Below, piece by piece: positions 21,195 through 33,116 of a DNA stretch of 64,000 bases. Position 1 is the first letter of the stretch. Each line of letters starts with the position of its first letter. This stretch comes from Blepharisma japonicum (Eukaryota; Ciliophora; Heterotrichea; Heterotrichida; Blepharismidae). A model generated the notes under the pieces. It saw only the letters and a program-made list of their open reading frames with translations. It did no database searches and was not told the origin of the DNA. The stretch spans positions 1-64,000 of the forward strand of contig CATKHK010000024.1 in assembly GCA_949751835.1 (NCBI GenBank), written 5' to 3'. A program made the position numbers and the translations under genes.

Positions 21195-21380
21195 CTAAAG
21201 AAATGTGTACCCTAATATCCATGCAAGTATAAAACTAAAAAATCCCGGCCTAAATGCTTCTGAAACAATATCCCAAGCTTCAATTTCTTCACTACCTATG
21301 ATTTTCCAAGAATAAAACAGTGAAATTTCACTTAAAACAATTGCAAATATTACTATTACTGAAAATCGTATATATTTCAT
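21195..21380 (-). CDS. Possible small membrane protein
   Basis: 61 codons from an ATG at 21378-21380, with two hydrophobic segments (YIRFSVIVIFAIVLSEISLF and GFFSFILAWILGYTFL) separated by an acidic linker. The frame is open a further ~19 codons upstream (TGETSFGSIFGIIVGS) to a TAG, so an upstream exon is possible, although no 15-16-nt intron was found. Family not recognised. The protein-like hydrophobicity favours a real gene, perhaps incompletely seen. Confidence 0.45.
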   Translation of the reverse strand: MKYIRFSVIVIFAIVLSEISLFYSWKIIGSEEIEAWDIVSEAFRPGFFSFILAWILGYTFL

Positions 21381-22068
21381 GCTTCCCACAATAATTCCAA
21401 AAATAGACCCAAAACTTGTTTCACCAGTGTAAATAGTCTATTAAATCATCTTTTTCAATCTTGGGATTCGGGGAAAGGCTTTACTAATTGAGCTGAGAGC
21501 CATTTATGATAAAAATTATACTCTTAAATTGCCTCAAATTATATCACTAATAGTTTTTATATGATAGCACCATTGACTTTGTATTTGAGATCAAATTGTA
21601 AGCCTATTTCCAAAAAAGATAATATAAAGGAATTGATTTTAGGCTAAAAGATCAAGATGCAGCTAGCTGATTAAGCATGAATCAATATCAAAGAGAAAAT
21701 TGAAACTGAAGATAATGATATTGTATAATTATGTCTTTATCTTAAAACTTATCCTCATGAGTAAGTGCTTACTTGCCTTTTAGAGTGCTTTTTTAAATCG
21801 ATATTTCTAATTTTGCCATTGCCTACTAACTATAAACATTCACAAACAAACTCTAATTAGTTTCATTTATGTTATATAATTAATCTTTTGCTTAAATCTC
21901 TCTCAAACTCATCATAAGGTTAATTTCCTTATCATTTTTTTGAGCTTTATCACACTTTCCTTTTTATCTGATTCTTACTTTCATAGACTTAGAAAAATTT
22001 GTCAGGTCAACATTTTAAAGTTTATAATATTATTGACGGGCGCCATATTATTAGAGAAAACTTATTTA
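21381..22068. other. Intergenic, no gene seen
   Basis: About 690 bp with stops in all frames. No gene recognised. Confidence 0.45.
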
Positions 22069-23094
22069 TTACGCAGATTTGAGATAAAAAGATGTTTGCA
22101 CTCCATAATGATCACTAACCCTATTAAATGGCATCCCTTTCACGTAGAATGGCTCTACACGAGTATCACTATTTTCTATTGCAAATTTCTAAATAAATCA
22201 TACCGACTCACTTAAATTCATAGCAAAAATATGATCGATAGAAGTATCTCTTGTATTTTCATTTCTATGTGATAAAACAGTTTCCTCAGGCTCTCCATTG
22301 GGCAACTGCACCCCATAAGTAGTTGGTGAATGCCCATACTTACTCCTAACAACATCCAAAATATTTCCTAAATTCCCTCCACATAAGTGGCTAATAAGCA
22401 TTTCATAGTCATCCTGGCATTCAATATTATCAAATAAAGGCTGTTTTTGCCTTTCTTTTCCATCAACATTCATGTCGCCTAATACCAAAGTCAGCTCTTT
22501 TGCTTTCGAATTTTTTGCAATAAACTCTTCCATGATCTTCATTTGATGTCTTCTCACTTGTCGATAATGTAGGAATGTTCTTTGATTTGTAGTTGGATAA
22601 GAAGCTTGGAGATGAGCTGTAAACAAGTGGACTGGCTCTCCATGAATTTCTAATTTACAATACAGTATTCCTTTCATGGAAAAAAGATCTGGTACAACCC
22701 CATTCTTAAAGGCTTGAAAATCTGTTCTTAGTATAGGAAATCTGCTGAGGATAACTAGCCCTCCATCAATAAATTGTGTACTTCAGAATCCAGGGGCTGG
22801 TGCTTGCTCATAATAAACAAATCCTAGCTTCACAGCTGCTTTAATAATTCTGCTTTTCCGGCTGCTTAAAGCACCAAATACTTCCTGAAAGCAAATGATG
22901 TCATAGTTGCTCAGGATATTTTCTATTATGAATTTTGCTCTCTCGTCTTTATAGTCGCATTTATTATTTCTTATAGGCGGAGGGCGTAGAAAGCAGTTTA
23001 AAGTGAGGATTCTGATTTTTTTACCGAGATGATCAAGACTTGAGATGGACTCGTGCAAGGGTTCTGAAAGGCTGATAATGTGAGAGTTGTCCAT
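22069..23094 (-). CDS. Sphingomyelinase-like phosphodiesterase (EEP fold)
   Basis: 336 residues after reading TGA as Trp and removing a 15-nt intron at 22189-22203 (GTATGATTTATTTAG on the gene strand). Endonuclease/exonuclease/phosphatase motifs appear in order: LTLNCFLRP (metal-binding Asn), CFQEVF (Glu), GDMNVDG, DHIFAM and, after the intron, SDHYGVQ with the catalytic Asp-His. The pattern matches neutral sphingomyelinase C / inositol-phosphosphingolipid phospholipase, which releases ceramide. No signal peptide or membrane segment is visible, so it should be cytosolic. Without splicing the essential SDH motif would be lost. Confidence 0.85.
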
Positions 23095-23401
23095 ACTGTA
23101 GTTATTGAAGGAGTAATTCTAATAATAGTGGAGAGAAAATATGACGAATTCTGAATAAATTTCATTGAATATAATTTATCCTGGTATAATCTTAAATGAC
23201 TTTTATTATAGGCTGATTAATTATTAGAATGACATCACCTCAGACTGAATCATGAAAATGATGCAAAATCTTAATTATTTACTTTTTATAATTAATGCTG
23301 TTTATTAAGAATAGAAAAAATAATGAACTAATATAAATAAATTTAAATTTATTTTCATTCCACTAGCAATATATAATTTCATATTCCTACAAAAAATTAA
23401 T
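23095..23401. other. Divergent intergenic region
   Basis: 307 bp between the sphingomyelinase-like gene and the RING/IBR-PARP gene; it should hold both promoters. No element recognised. Confidence 0.5.
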
Positions 23402-24871
23402 ATGATAAGCAGAGAAGCCTTAATCGCCGAGCTTCAAGAATGCGTCAATCAAAAAGATTATTCAACAATACAACGAGTAATAGCTGACATCATTCGTTTT
23501 CGCGTTCGTGTGAATATAACTCCCACTGATAAATTAAGATGCTCCTCACATTTCTATATTTACCAAGGATTGAATAGCGAATTTTCTAAGAGTGATCTCC
23601 TCCAATCCTTTATGTGTTCCAGAGGCCATAGATCTTGCATTGGGTGTCTGAGATGCTACCTATACCCTCTTATACAAAAAAAAGGTTTTGATCAAAAATT
23701 TGAATGCATTGCTTGCATCCATCAGCATATCCCTTATTCACAGCTATTTGACCAGAATCTTCAATCGCAATATCTACGTCATATACTTGGTAATGATGTT
23801 TTCGAGAAATTAGAGAGCGCTTCATCTATATATGAAGAAGAGACTAAAAAGGATTTATATGATCAATGTGCTAATTGTGGCTCACAAGAACATCCATGTC
23901 AAACAGCATGCTTAAATGGTCACAAATTATGTGTTCAATGCATTACTGACTATGTTATTGGAGCGGGTGAAGAAAAATTTAAGTGTCTAATTCAAGGTTG
24001 TAATAGAAAGCTTTTCCACAATACTATAAAAAATCTTCTCGAACCTATTGAAGAGATTATTTCCTTAGTGTGGAATAAGCTTACCATCCCAAACGTGCGT
24101 CTATCTGTATGTCCTAATCCAAAATGCAAGCGCAGAGTAGAACTGGATGTACACAAATTTAAAGAAGCTTGCAAATATTGTGGTGTCATTATATGCACTC
24201 GATGCACAAAAGCAGCTCATGATGGGACTTCTTGCTATAACCAACAAGAAGTTCTGAATACTAATGAACTTTTTGTAGATCTTGAACCTCCTAAACATGG
24301 ATATCCTAGGACAATTAATGAAGAAGAATATATCAATGCAAAATACTCATTTGATCAGTTTATAAAGCAGGATGATATTCTAGTGAAATCAGTTAAACTA
24401 ATAGTCAACCCGAAACTAGAGGAAATATTTGAGCAAAAAAGGAAACAGTTAATAGAAGAAGGGAAAAAAGCAGGGGAAGATTGAAGCAAAGAAAAGTACG
24501 TTTTTCATGCCTCGAAGTATGAAAATTACGAAAAAATATGCAGAGGAGGGTTCAAAATTGGTGGTATCGATCCGGGCTTTAATGCAGTTAATGGTGTAGC
24601 GCATGGATATGGTGTATATACAGCAACTACTCCTGATTTTTCCCTTAATTATGCAAAAGAAGGTAACTGAATGATGATATGCAAAGCGTTACCTGGGAAA
24701 AACGGCAATAAGGTAGATAGCCCTGAAGAGTTGATGAGAGCTTCCCACCATTCTCATCTCTGTCGTAGTCCTGGGACTCGGTATGATGACATTCAAGTAT
24801 TTTTTACATCTGCTCAAGTACTTCCAAAATACCTTGTCGAGTTCGCTAGCCGAAGAGAAATATCAAAATAA
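23402..24871 (+). CDS. RING/IBR zinc protein fused to a PARP-type ADP-ribosyltransferase
   Basis: 489 residues with TGA as Trp. Three Cys/His clusters come first: ~72-115 (CSRGHRSCIGC ... FECIAC), ~156-203 (CANCG, CLNGHKLCVQC, FKCLIQGC) and ~236-278 (CPNPKC, CKYC, CTRC, H, C), the last resembling an IBR. The C-terminal ~125 residues read as a PARP catalytic domain: VFHASKYENYEKI (donor-site His), GYGVYTATTPDFSLNYA (Tyr) and VFFTSAQVLPKYLVEF. The third triad position (PARP1 Glu988) aligns with Ile, giving H-Y-I as in mono-ADP-ribosylating PARPs. Predicted: one polypeptide combining ubiquitin-ligase-type zinc modules with mono-ART activity. Whether the zinc part is an active RBR ligase is unknown. 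Confidence 0.8.
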
Positions 24872-24912
24872 TTATTACTTGAATTTAATTATTCAGTAAA
24901 TAAAATTTGAAA

Positions 24913-25254
24913 TTAATTATTTGCTTCATCAGTGTTAACTTTCGCATAAATTTCAACCCCTCGCCTTTGCCGACGCTGAATTTTTGAAGCATAGCATAAA
25001 GAAGCTGTTAGGAAAAGCAAAAAGAAAAATCCACCGAGAAGCCAAAGGGGCACTGCTTTTGATATGCTTCGATAAGAGTTTTTTACATAAAATCCAGTCA
25101 GCATTGATGCAATGCTGCAGATTGCAAAAAAAAGCACCATCAGAAAGCTCATCAGAGGGAAAGGGGGAGATTTTAAGTCTGCGGATAAGGGCTTGTCGAA
25201 GGATCCTGACAGATTGTTATCTTTGTTAATTGACGTATTTTCATCTTCTTGCAT
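24913..25254 (-). CDS. TMEM230/TMEM134-like two-pass membrane protein
   Basis: 113 residues: an acidic N-terminus, then SPPFPLMSFLMVLFFAICS leading into helix 1, a short loop, AVPLWLLGGFFFLLFLTASL as helix 2, and YASK followed by a basic tail. The arrangement (K/SPP before helix 1, AVP-L-x-x-G in helix 2, YASK after it) matches the TMEM230/TMEM134 (DUF872) family of endosomal and secretory-vesicle proteins. Lies 33 bp downstream of the FIT gene on the same strand. Confidence 0.6.
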   Translation of the reverse strand: MQEDENTSINKDNNLSGSFDKPLSADLKSPPFPLMSFLMVLFFAICSIASMLTGFYVKNSYRSISKAVPLWLLGGFFFLLFLTASLCYASKIQRRQRRGVEIYAKVNTDEANN

Positions 25255-25287
25255 TTATTCTTTTTATATTTTAACAAATAAAGAGGG

Positions 25288-25941
25288 CTAATTTATATTT
25301 ATTAGTTTATTAGTAAGTAAATGGAAGAGCCAAATTGTCAAAATTCCAATAGTTAACCCTAAAAAAAGTTCAAGAAAGGTATGATATGCAAAACTCGACC
25401 ATGACAAAATATAGCAATGAAATCCTAGCATGAATTTTCCAAAAAACTGAAAAATATTGTTATTTATCATATTCGCATTTCTTTGGCATTCAATTAAAAT
25501 CATGCAAGTTATTGTACTTAATGCCAGTGCATGGCCAGATAATTTAAAAGAGTGATCTGAAAAATTATAAATCTCCAGAGAAATATAATACTCCAATACA
25601 AATGCAATTGTGATTCCAATATCTTTTAAAGCTAAAACGAGTTCTTCTAATTTCTTTGAGTTTTTTGACAATATATAAGCAACTGATATGAGTTTGAAGA
25701 TCCACGCAAATGCAAAACAGTTTTGCATATATCATTTTGGTCCTGTTAAGAAGTTTATGCCCCAGTCATTCACTATAGATTTTGGGTTCATATCAATTGC
25801 ATAAATTATGTATCTCATAAAAGCTCCTAAAGTGATAAACACCAAAAACAGATTAAATACATTTTTGATAATTGGCTTGATATCTCCGCCTATTTTCCGC
25901 TTGGATTTTGCATGCTTAGTTATTGCTTTGGACTGCTCCAT
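25288..25941 (-). CDS. FIT family protein (FITM2/Scs3-like acyl-CoA diphosphatase)
   Basis: 217 residues with one TGA-coded Trp (25732-25734) and about six hydrophobic helices. FIT signatures are visible: FKLSGHALALSTITCMILIE, with the first catalytic His after Ser-Gly, and SFAYHTFLELFLGLTIGIL, with the second His. FIT proteins sit in the ER, cleave acyl-CoA and support lipid-droplet budding. The length is close to fungal and animal members. Confidence rests on the two His motifs and the topology rather than overall identity. Confidence 0.72.
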
Positions 25942-26181
25942 TTATTGCATGGACTAAAAATCATATAAAATATTCATAAAGATAACTCTATTAGCAACTG
26001 ACTCTATTAAGAATGATCTTTTTTTAATACTTTAGTTCCAATTAAACATAAAGATAGCAAAATTTAGCCAAAATTTTTACCAATTTATGTACATAAAATA
26101 ATAAAGTGCATTCTAAATAATTATAACTTATCAAAACATTTAATGCTCAAATCTATGTAAGAGGTCATATGTATTATTTGC

Positions 26182-26643
26182 TTAGATTTCTTTACCAGCC
26201 ATAATTCTCTCTTGACCCATAGCTTTCATAACAGTCACTGAAACTGTAGCTCCATTTTCGAACAAATCACGGATTTTAGCCCCTTCGTCGTCTTCTGGAA
26301 GCTTTAAGTCTTCTTTTGTGTTTCCTTGCTCATCCATCAACGAAACAAATCCATCCCTTGCAATATCGACCAATGTGTAATCAATTCTTGAAATATTTGG
26401 GACGTCAACGTTGTGGGAAGTTGGGTGAATTTCTTCATATTTATTTGATGTGAAAACATCGATTCCTGTAATTTTTGCTTTGGCTGAGCCATGCTTCCCA
26501 ACTTTGGCTGTAGCAATTTCCATGATTTTAACTGGATGTCCTCTGAGGACGCAGTATCCACCCTTCTTGAGTGATCCAACTTGACTTGGATAAGTTTCTG
26601 AGGCTCCTGAAGCTACAATGTCAACTGTTTCTTCGTGCTCCAT
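26182..26643 (-). CDS. EIF5A: Translation factor eIF5A
   Basis: 153 residues, single exon. The hypusine loop reads TAKVGKHGSAK; the modified Lys is residue 50, the same number as in human. Further signatures are CVLRGHPVKI, the KITGIDVFT strand and the C-terminal OB-fold. eIF5A promotes peptide-bond formation at stalled ribosomes and termination, and needs deoxyhypusine synthase and hydroxylase, which are not in this window. Length is typical (~155). Confidence 0.97.
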   Translation of the reverse strand: MEHEETVDIVASGASETYPSQVGSLKKGGYCVLRGHPVKIMEIATAKVGKHGSAKAKITGIDVFTSNKYEEIHPTSHNVDVPNISRIDYTLVDIARDGFVSLMDEQGNTKEDLKLPEDDEGAKIRDLFENGATVSVTVMKAMGQERIMAGKEI

Positions 26644-27485
26644 TAATTTATATATGGAGCTTAGAGCAATTTCATATGATAGAAAGCCACTTAAAAATAC
26701 TTTAAAGTGTACAGTGCTTAAAAATTCTGGATAAATTTGTCATTTCTATCAGTGTTAATTTATGCTTGAAATTTAAGACCTATTAATAAGCTTGAAGGGT
26801 TAGGATGAATTCACAGCTTGCATTTTCTTGAAATAGTCTCAATAAGTTATTTCTTTTATTTTGTCGAACACTTATAACCTTAATCAGGTCAAATAATTAT
26901 TTAAGGTGAATGTATAAGTAATATTAGATTTAAATGCAATCTTAGATCATTATCACACAGTATAGGTCACTTCGAGCCATCTAAAACCTTATTCTGTACT
27001 CTGATAGAATTTTAATAAATATAATTCTGCATTCTTTCAATGCCATAATTTGCATCTTATTGGCTGCATTGTATTTGCTGAAGATAGATATACTTAGTTT
27101 TAATTACAGGAAAAATCAAATTAAAAATTCAAAACCTATTGGCATTTAGGGCTTAGGTATTTATAATGAAATATTAATTACTGCATGAAGCTTACTCAGA
27201 CTATATATAAAGAAAATTCCAATATTATAGCCTGCTCTAATCTTTTCGGATAAGATCAGAACAAAAAGTTATTTAATCACATTCTATCTAAATCTAAAAT
27301 CACAAATGTTCACATTTAAAATAATTTAATTGCAATATTAATCCTGGCAAAAATAAGTTTGGGTTTTATTAATTTATTCCAGCTTTGAATTCCTATTTAT
27401 AAATTTATGGCAAAATAAAATTTACTATTAATATGCATAAAATCTCCAACAAAATGAAATTTTAATCATAAATAATAATTCTACT
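26644..27485. other. Intergenic, no gene seen
   Basis: 842 bp between divergent eIF5A and acyltransferase genes. AT-rich, no repeat or RNA recognised. Confidence 0.5.
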
Positions 27486-29405
27486 ATGAAGTGTTGTATA
27501 TTCTTGTCAATACTCATAGCAGTCTATGCGGACCTCGAAAAGTGCAAGAATGACATAACAGATATGGGAATTAATAAATACCCACATGGTTTGCAAATGA
27601 TGTATTACTCTGGTAAAGGTTTTGACGATTTAGGCTTATACGCCGAATGCAATAACCTCACCTCTGCAAAATACGCACTTCTTGAAGCCAAATATGATGG
27701 ATTTAGAGTGATGCTGGGCTTCTGTGGCCCAGTTAATTGCACAATTGATGACTACCAAGACCTTAGCCTTGAAATTTACCAAAAATTAAATTTAAGCAAA
27801 ATCCCACAATTGACTGATTTTAAAGCACATTTCCCCAGTGAATATAACAAAGACGGTATGGATGGTGCTGCGATTTTTGTACTGACACTATGGATCCTGC
27901 TATTTGGAACAGTTGCCTCAGGAACAATTTTTGAAGTTATTTCTATCAAAAACCCACAAAAGAGGTTTGGACCTGTATCACGTAATGTTATGGCATTTTC
28001 ATTAATCACAAATTGGAAGAAACTTACAACTTTGCCAGCTGAATTTGATACATTGCAGATATTCAATGGTATAAGAGTGTTCTCAATGCTTATCATTGTC
28101 TTTGGTCATTCTTATATCTACCAGTTATCGGGTGCTTTTTCAAATCCTGCGGGAATTTACACTATATTCACAGACTATTATCATTTGTTTATGATTATTT
28201 ATGTAGTTGATGTTTTCTTTTTGATGGCGGGATTTTTATTGGCTTTTCTTACAACAGCCCAGCTGAAAGCAACAAAAGGGAGAATGAACTGGGCAATATT
28301 TGAACTTCATCGCTTTATCAGGCTTATTCCTATCTATTACATGTGCTTTTTAACATATGCATTTTTATTAAAATATATAGGAAGTGGCCCTCAATGGCCA
28401 ATTTTCGAGGATGTAACACCTGTAGGCTGCAAGGAATATTGGTGGGCCAACCTAATGTTCGTCAATAACTTTTTCCCAGTTGGTGAGTTCTCTTGCATGG
28501 GCTGGAGTTGGTATATTGCAAATGATGTGCAATTTTATGTATTCTCTCCAATTATCCTTATCTTATACTTTAAAAATAAGCTCTGAGGATATTTAGCCTG
28601 CATAACTTTGATAGGTGTAAATTGGATTGAGGTTGGGATTGAAGCAAATATTAATGATTACAATCCAACCATGCTTTACGGAGTAGGGAATAAAGACCAA
28701 TTTCTTCACAATTATGTCAAGCCTTACGCAAGAATGGCTCCTTACTTATTAGGAATTATGATTGGCTTTATGTACAGAAGTGCTGTAGATTACAAAGCAC
28801 AAGCAGCGGCCGCTAAACAAAGCATTAGCGTCGAGCTAAATCCTAGTTATAATCTTATTCAAGAGGAGCAGCCAAAATTGCCGATAGAAAGAAGCTTCGT
28901 TACTGTTTTGGAAGTCAAAGCTTTCAAATGGGTGCATGTCCCTGCATTCAGATACATTGGCTATGCTATTGGCTTCACTTTGATGTATGTAATAAACTTT
29001 GGGCCAGACCAACTTACCAGACATGGTCTTGATTATTGGTCGACCTCACATAAAGCTGCCTTTATGACATTTGACCATTTTGGGTTTGCCTTTGGGTTTT
29101 CACTATTTATGATTCCTATGCTATTTGGATACTGCAGATGCCTTTTATACGTGCTAACACTTAGATTTTTAGCTCCATTGGCAAAGGTCAGCTTTGCTTT
29201 TTATGTGGTTCACCCGCTATTTATTTATTGGTATATTTTCTCTCGGGATAGTGCATTATATTATGGAGATTTAGATATATCTTATCACGCAGTTGGAACT
29301 ATTTTATTGACAACTATAGCAGGGACTTTGCTTTCATTGATGATAGAAAGCCCAATTCTTTCTTTGGAGAAAAATTTGTTAAGAGGAGGAAGAAATAAAC
29401 ATTAA
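27486..29405 (+). CDS. NRF-6-like membrane acyltransferase (Acyltransferase_3)
   Basis: 639 residues with TGA at 28584-28586 as Trp. It has a signal peptide (MKCCIFLSILIAVYA) and an N-terminal Cys-containing domain typical of nose-resistant-to-fluoxetine proteins (GLYAECNNLTSAKYAL, CGPVNCT). About ten to eleven transmembrane helices follow with acyltransferase-3 motifs: FNGIRVFSMLIIVFGHSY (catalytic-type His), FHRFIRLIP-like HRFIRLIPIYY, and SWYIANDVQFYVFSP. Family members probably transfer acyl groups or transport lipids; the substrate is unknown. No intron. Confidence 0.88.
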
Positions 29406-29488
29406 TAGATAAGGATTATGAAAAAAGTATAAATAATCTTAAAATCTTAATATTAGGATTATTTATAGGAAATTTTATTATAAATAAA

Positions 29489-30343
29489 ATGAAAAGAAAA
29501 GGAAGACCTAAGAAATTAGAAAAGCATATAAAAACAGATGTGAAATCAAATAAAAGAGATAAAAATAAGCGCGAAAAAGCGAAGAAAAGTATCGATCAGA
29601 GTGAAATCGCTGAGATCTGTAAGCTTCCCCTAGAAGAAATGAAAGAAAAAACTCTGTCTTTAGATATCAATCAGCAAGAAACAATTTATCGGCTATTGAG
29701 TCAGCCACCTAATTGAATCAAAGAAACTGCTAATTTGCATGAAAATTTCCCTGATCTCTCCAAGAGTCTCCCAAGTCATCAGAAAGTTTCATCAAAAATA
29801 ACTCACATAATTTCAAGTATCATGATCTCAGCTGGAGATACGATGCCTCCAAATCCTCAAACTGTACAAATTCTCACTGAATATATCCATAAATTTATAA
29901 AAGCAGAATCTTTACTATCCCCCAATGAACTGAAAGAAAAATACTCAAAATTATACAAAAAATTACAAGACTCTAAAGATCTTGAAAAAGAAATGGCATT
30001 TGAAGATGAATTAGAAGGAGAGAGCGATGAAGAGACAAAAGAAATTGACAGAGAAACAAACTTAAGCTTTGAAAGGCTAGAATTTAACGATTTACGGACC
30101 AAAGATATGAACGCCGAAGAATATCAGCAGTTTAGTGCCTGTAGAAGAACAAATTTCAACAGTCTTGGCAAGAAAAAATTCCTTAAATGAAGCTCATGCC
30201 AGCATTCATTTGAATTACTAGCACAAGTTGCATGGGAAAAAATATACTCAATAGCTGAAAATGCAATCAGAAAAAGAAATCACGAAGGAAAACTAGCCAT
30301 CCAAAGCACAGCAATTACACCCGAAGAGCTAGAGTTTGTGTAA
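29489..30343 (+). CDS. Histone-fold SPT3/TAF13-like transcription factor with AT-hook
   Basis: 284 residues with two TGA-coded Trp. The N-terminus MKRKGRPKKLEKH is an AT-hook-like basic patch. Residues ~95-135 (ITHIISSIMISAGDTMPPNP, then QTVQILTEYIHKFI) resemble the SPT3/TAF13 histone fold. Further on, EEYQQFSACRRTNFNSLGKK-KFLKW resembles the SPT3 segment carrying the ECR-x-x-SF motif, followed by a helix-rich end. Proposed role: SAGA/TFIID-type coactivator subunit. The match is by motif reading and could be another histone-fold protein. Confidence 0.5.
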
Positions 30344-31292
30344 ACTTTCTGAGTTTAATAAATACCCCATAATTATCTTGCCATTTACATATAATAATAA
30401 TTTTGAAGGATGTAAAGCGTCTCTAAGAAGATCAGTCTTCATATTGGAACCACGCAATAATAATGAGATATATTAAACTGAGTATCTTATTGATTCTCAG
30501 CTACGCCTATCTCAACATTAATTTCTATTTAAAACATATAGAGTCTTTACGGAATGGAATGGTTATAAGAGGTAAAGGGCTCTTCTATTATCCTTTCAGA
30601 TAATTTCATCAGAAAACTAAACGATTAAAGTTAGCTATAATTTATAAAGAAGCTAACTTGTGTTCATGCTTCAATTTTCATATCATTTTCAAGATCATAT
30701 GCTATTAATTTAATATGATGGATTTATTGAAAATTTAGGTTGCTATTTTAAGTTTTCATTAACATTTATGAGTCACTAAAAAATTAAATCTAAAAAGCGA
30801 TAATTTTCTAGTAAAATATCGCAAAATTAGAAATATTATTGGCAAATTGAAATATTTAATTACTCTTTTAACGCATGTGAGCTTAAATGTAAATCCTAAC
30901 TAGCTAAAGTCAGTATATCCACAATAATAAATATAACGAAGTTTTTAATTTTTTTAATTATTTAAATTACTCTATTTAAAATCCCTCCGAAAATTACTTA
31001 TAAAGATAATGCAGTCTTCTAAAAATCAAATATACCCTCAATATTAAAATTTTAATCTATTTTATATATCATAATTAGCTTGCAAACTGTTTTCCACCAT
31101 TAAATACCTCTTCTCGGTATTCTTATGATCCTAATTTTTAATCACTATTTTTCAAAAGACATCCACTAAAATCCTTATTTAAATTTTTATTACAATTAAC
31201 TTCCTTAGGCCTCTTTTTAAGCTGGTAAAATATTGAGCATTTCCTAATAAAATTTTATAATATCTGCATTGAATAATCTTTAAATAATTATC
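30344..31292. other. Intergenic, no gene seen
   Basis: 949 bp, strongly AT-rich. No coding frame, repeat or structured RNA recognised. Confidence 0.5.
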
Positions 31293-32933
31293 ATGGAGAA
31301 CATCCAAAACTCTTACTCAGCTAGAAATCATTTAATAAATGATAACTCTAGTGGGAACTCTGGGAGTGATTACCTATCATCCCCGATTTCTCAAAAGCTT
31401 CTGAAATTAACAACACTTTCAGTATCAGGACTTTATAGTCACATTCACCGACTCAAAACCCGCGAGCATCTTAAAAGAGTCTTAGCTGGAGGAGAAGAAC
31501 TCAAAGAAGGGCGATATTATGTTTATGGCCTCATTGGAAGCGGCTCATTCGGAAAAGTAGTCGGGGCTTTCGACCGTGAACGTAATGAAAAAGTCGCGAT
31601 CAAGATTATTAAACACAAACTTAAATTAGCGAAAATCGCACAACGAGAAATTGATACATTAAAAAAATTAAATGAATATGATCAAGAAAAAGGGTACATT
31701 GTCAGAATGCTTGACCATTTTGAATGAAATGGCCACACTTGTATTGTTTTTGAATATTTATCGAAAACTCTACTGCAGCTTTTACGGGATACTGACTTTA
31801 AAGGGCTCTCTTTATCAGAAGTAAGGGATTTCGCATGGCAGCTTGTATTGGCGCTCTGCTTATTGTCTCGTCCGAAATTGAAAATAATTCATTGCGACTT
31901 AAAGCCAGAAAATATTATGCTGAAAGTACCAGACCGATCAGGAATAAAGATAGTAGACTTTGGAAGCTCATGTGAAGCTGGAAAAACTTATTATAAATGC
32001 GTACAAAGTATGTATTACAGAGCTCCAGAGGTCATTTTAGGACAAACATATGGGGCGTCTATAGATATGTGAAGTGTAGGATGCATTTTAGCTGAATTAC
32101 ATATTGGAAGACCTTTATTCTGTGGGAGAACTGAAATAGACCAAATGGCAAAAATAATTGAGCTATTAGGGATGCCACCATATTCTATGATATTTTTAAG
32201 CGAAAAAATTCATACATTTTTTGACGTTTCTGGGCCACCTAAACTAAAGCATGAGCCAATTCATGAAGACCCAAATAAGTTATACCCAAAATCTTTAAAA
32301 GAGGCCCTTGACATCCATATAGTGAAAAAAGACGCAGAAAAATACCAAAATTTCTTAGATCTAATCCAAAAAATGCTTGAGTACAACCCAAATAAGAGGA
32401 TATCACCTATAGATGCTTTGGAGCATCAGTTCTTCAAAGACGTAAAATTTATTTAGGGTAATATTGATGGAGTAATCAAATACCAAGCACCTCCATTAAA
32501 GCATGTAGAAAACCCAGTAAAAAGACCTACATCATTATCTATGGTTCATAGCTCTGAAGTTCCATGGCCAATCAATAATTTCCCTTGCTATGCACCTAAA
32601 AAGCATGACAATCGCTATAAAATCCCTTGGAAACCATTTGTTTATCCTACTCAAGGAACTGTAAGTACGATGGATTCTCATGATACTTCTCCATATTCAA
32701 AACAATCAACATCTGGTTCTCAAGCAAGTTCATGATATCAATCCCCATTGCGAGTTAATTCTAGTGAAGAAATTGAAATAGCTTTGAAAAATGCCTATAC
32801 TAATGGAAATGTGATTGGGAGGCCAGCTTCTCATAATAATATGCAAAATATATATGTAACGCCAGTTAATAATAGTTTGAGCTCAAGACCTGCATCACAT
32901 GATATGATGGGATTTCCAGATGTAACCCAGTAA
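31293..32933 (+). CDS. DYRK-related protein kinase
   Basis: 541 residues after removing a 15-nt intron at 32442-32456 (GTAAAATTTATTTAG) and reading three TGA as Trp. Kinase domain ~79-385: GSGSFGKVV loop, VAIKIIK, DYRK-type catalytic loop HCDLKPENI, DFGSSC and RAPEVILG. At the place of the DYRK autophosphorylation motif YxY the sequence is YYKCVQS, so the second Tyr is Cys. Without splicing the protein would stop right after the kinase domain. The spliced form adds a ~155-residue Ser/Pro/Asn-rich tail with two RPASH repeats. CMGC family is certain, DYRK1/2 versus Yak1-type is not. Confidence 0.88.
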
Positions 32934-33116
32934 TTAAATCAATTTAAATTTGTTTTATTAGCATTGACGTAAAAAAAGAATAAACGTCGTTTAATATAAT
33001 TTCATTAATAAAAATATCTTTATTAATAAAACAAGAAAAACGAATTTTAGTAGCGCACATAAGTTTGGCTAATTACCATCAAAATTAGTTATAAATATGA
33101 AGTTAATATAAACAGA

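Noticed and set aside
21940-22215. 91-codon plus-strand frame
   Set aside because: It lies opposite the last exon of the sphingomyelinase-like gene, whose SDHYGVQ motif shows the minus strand is the coding one.
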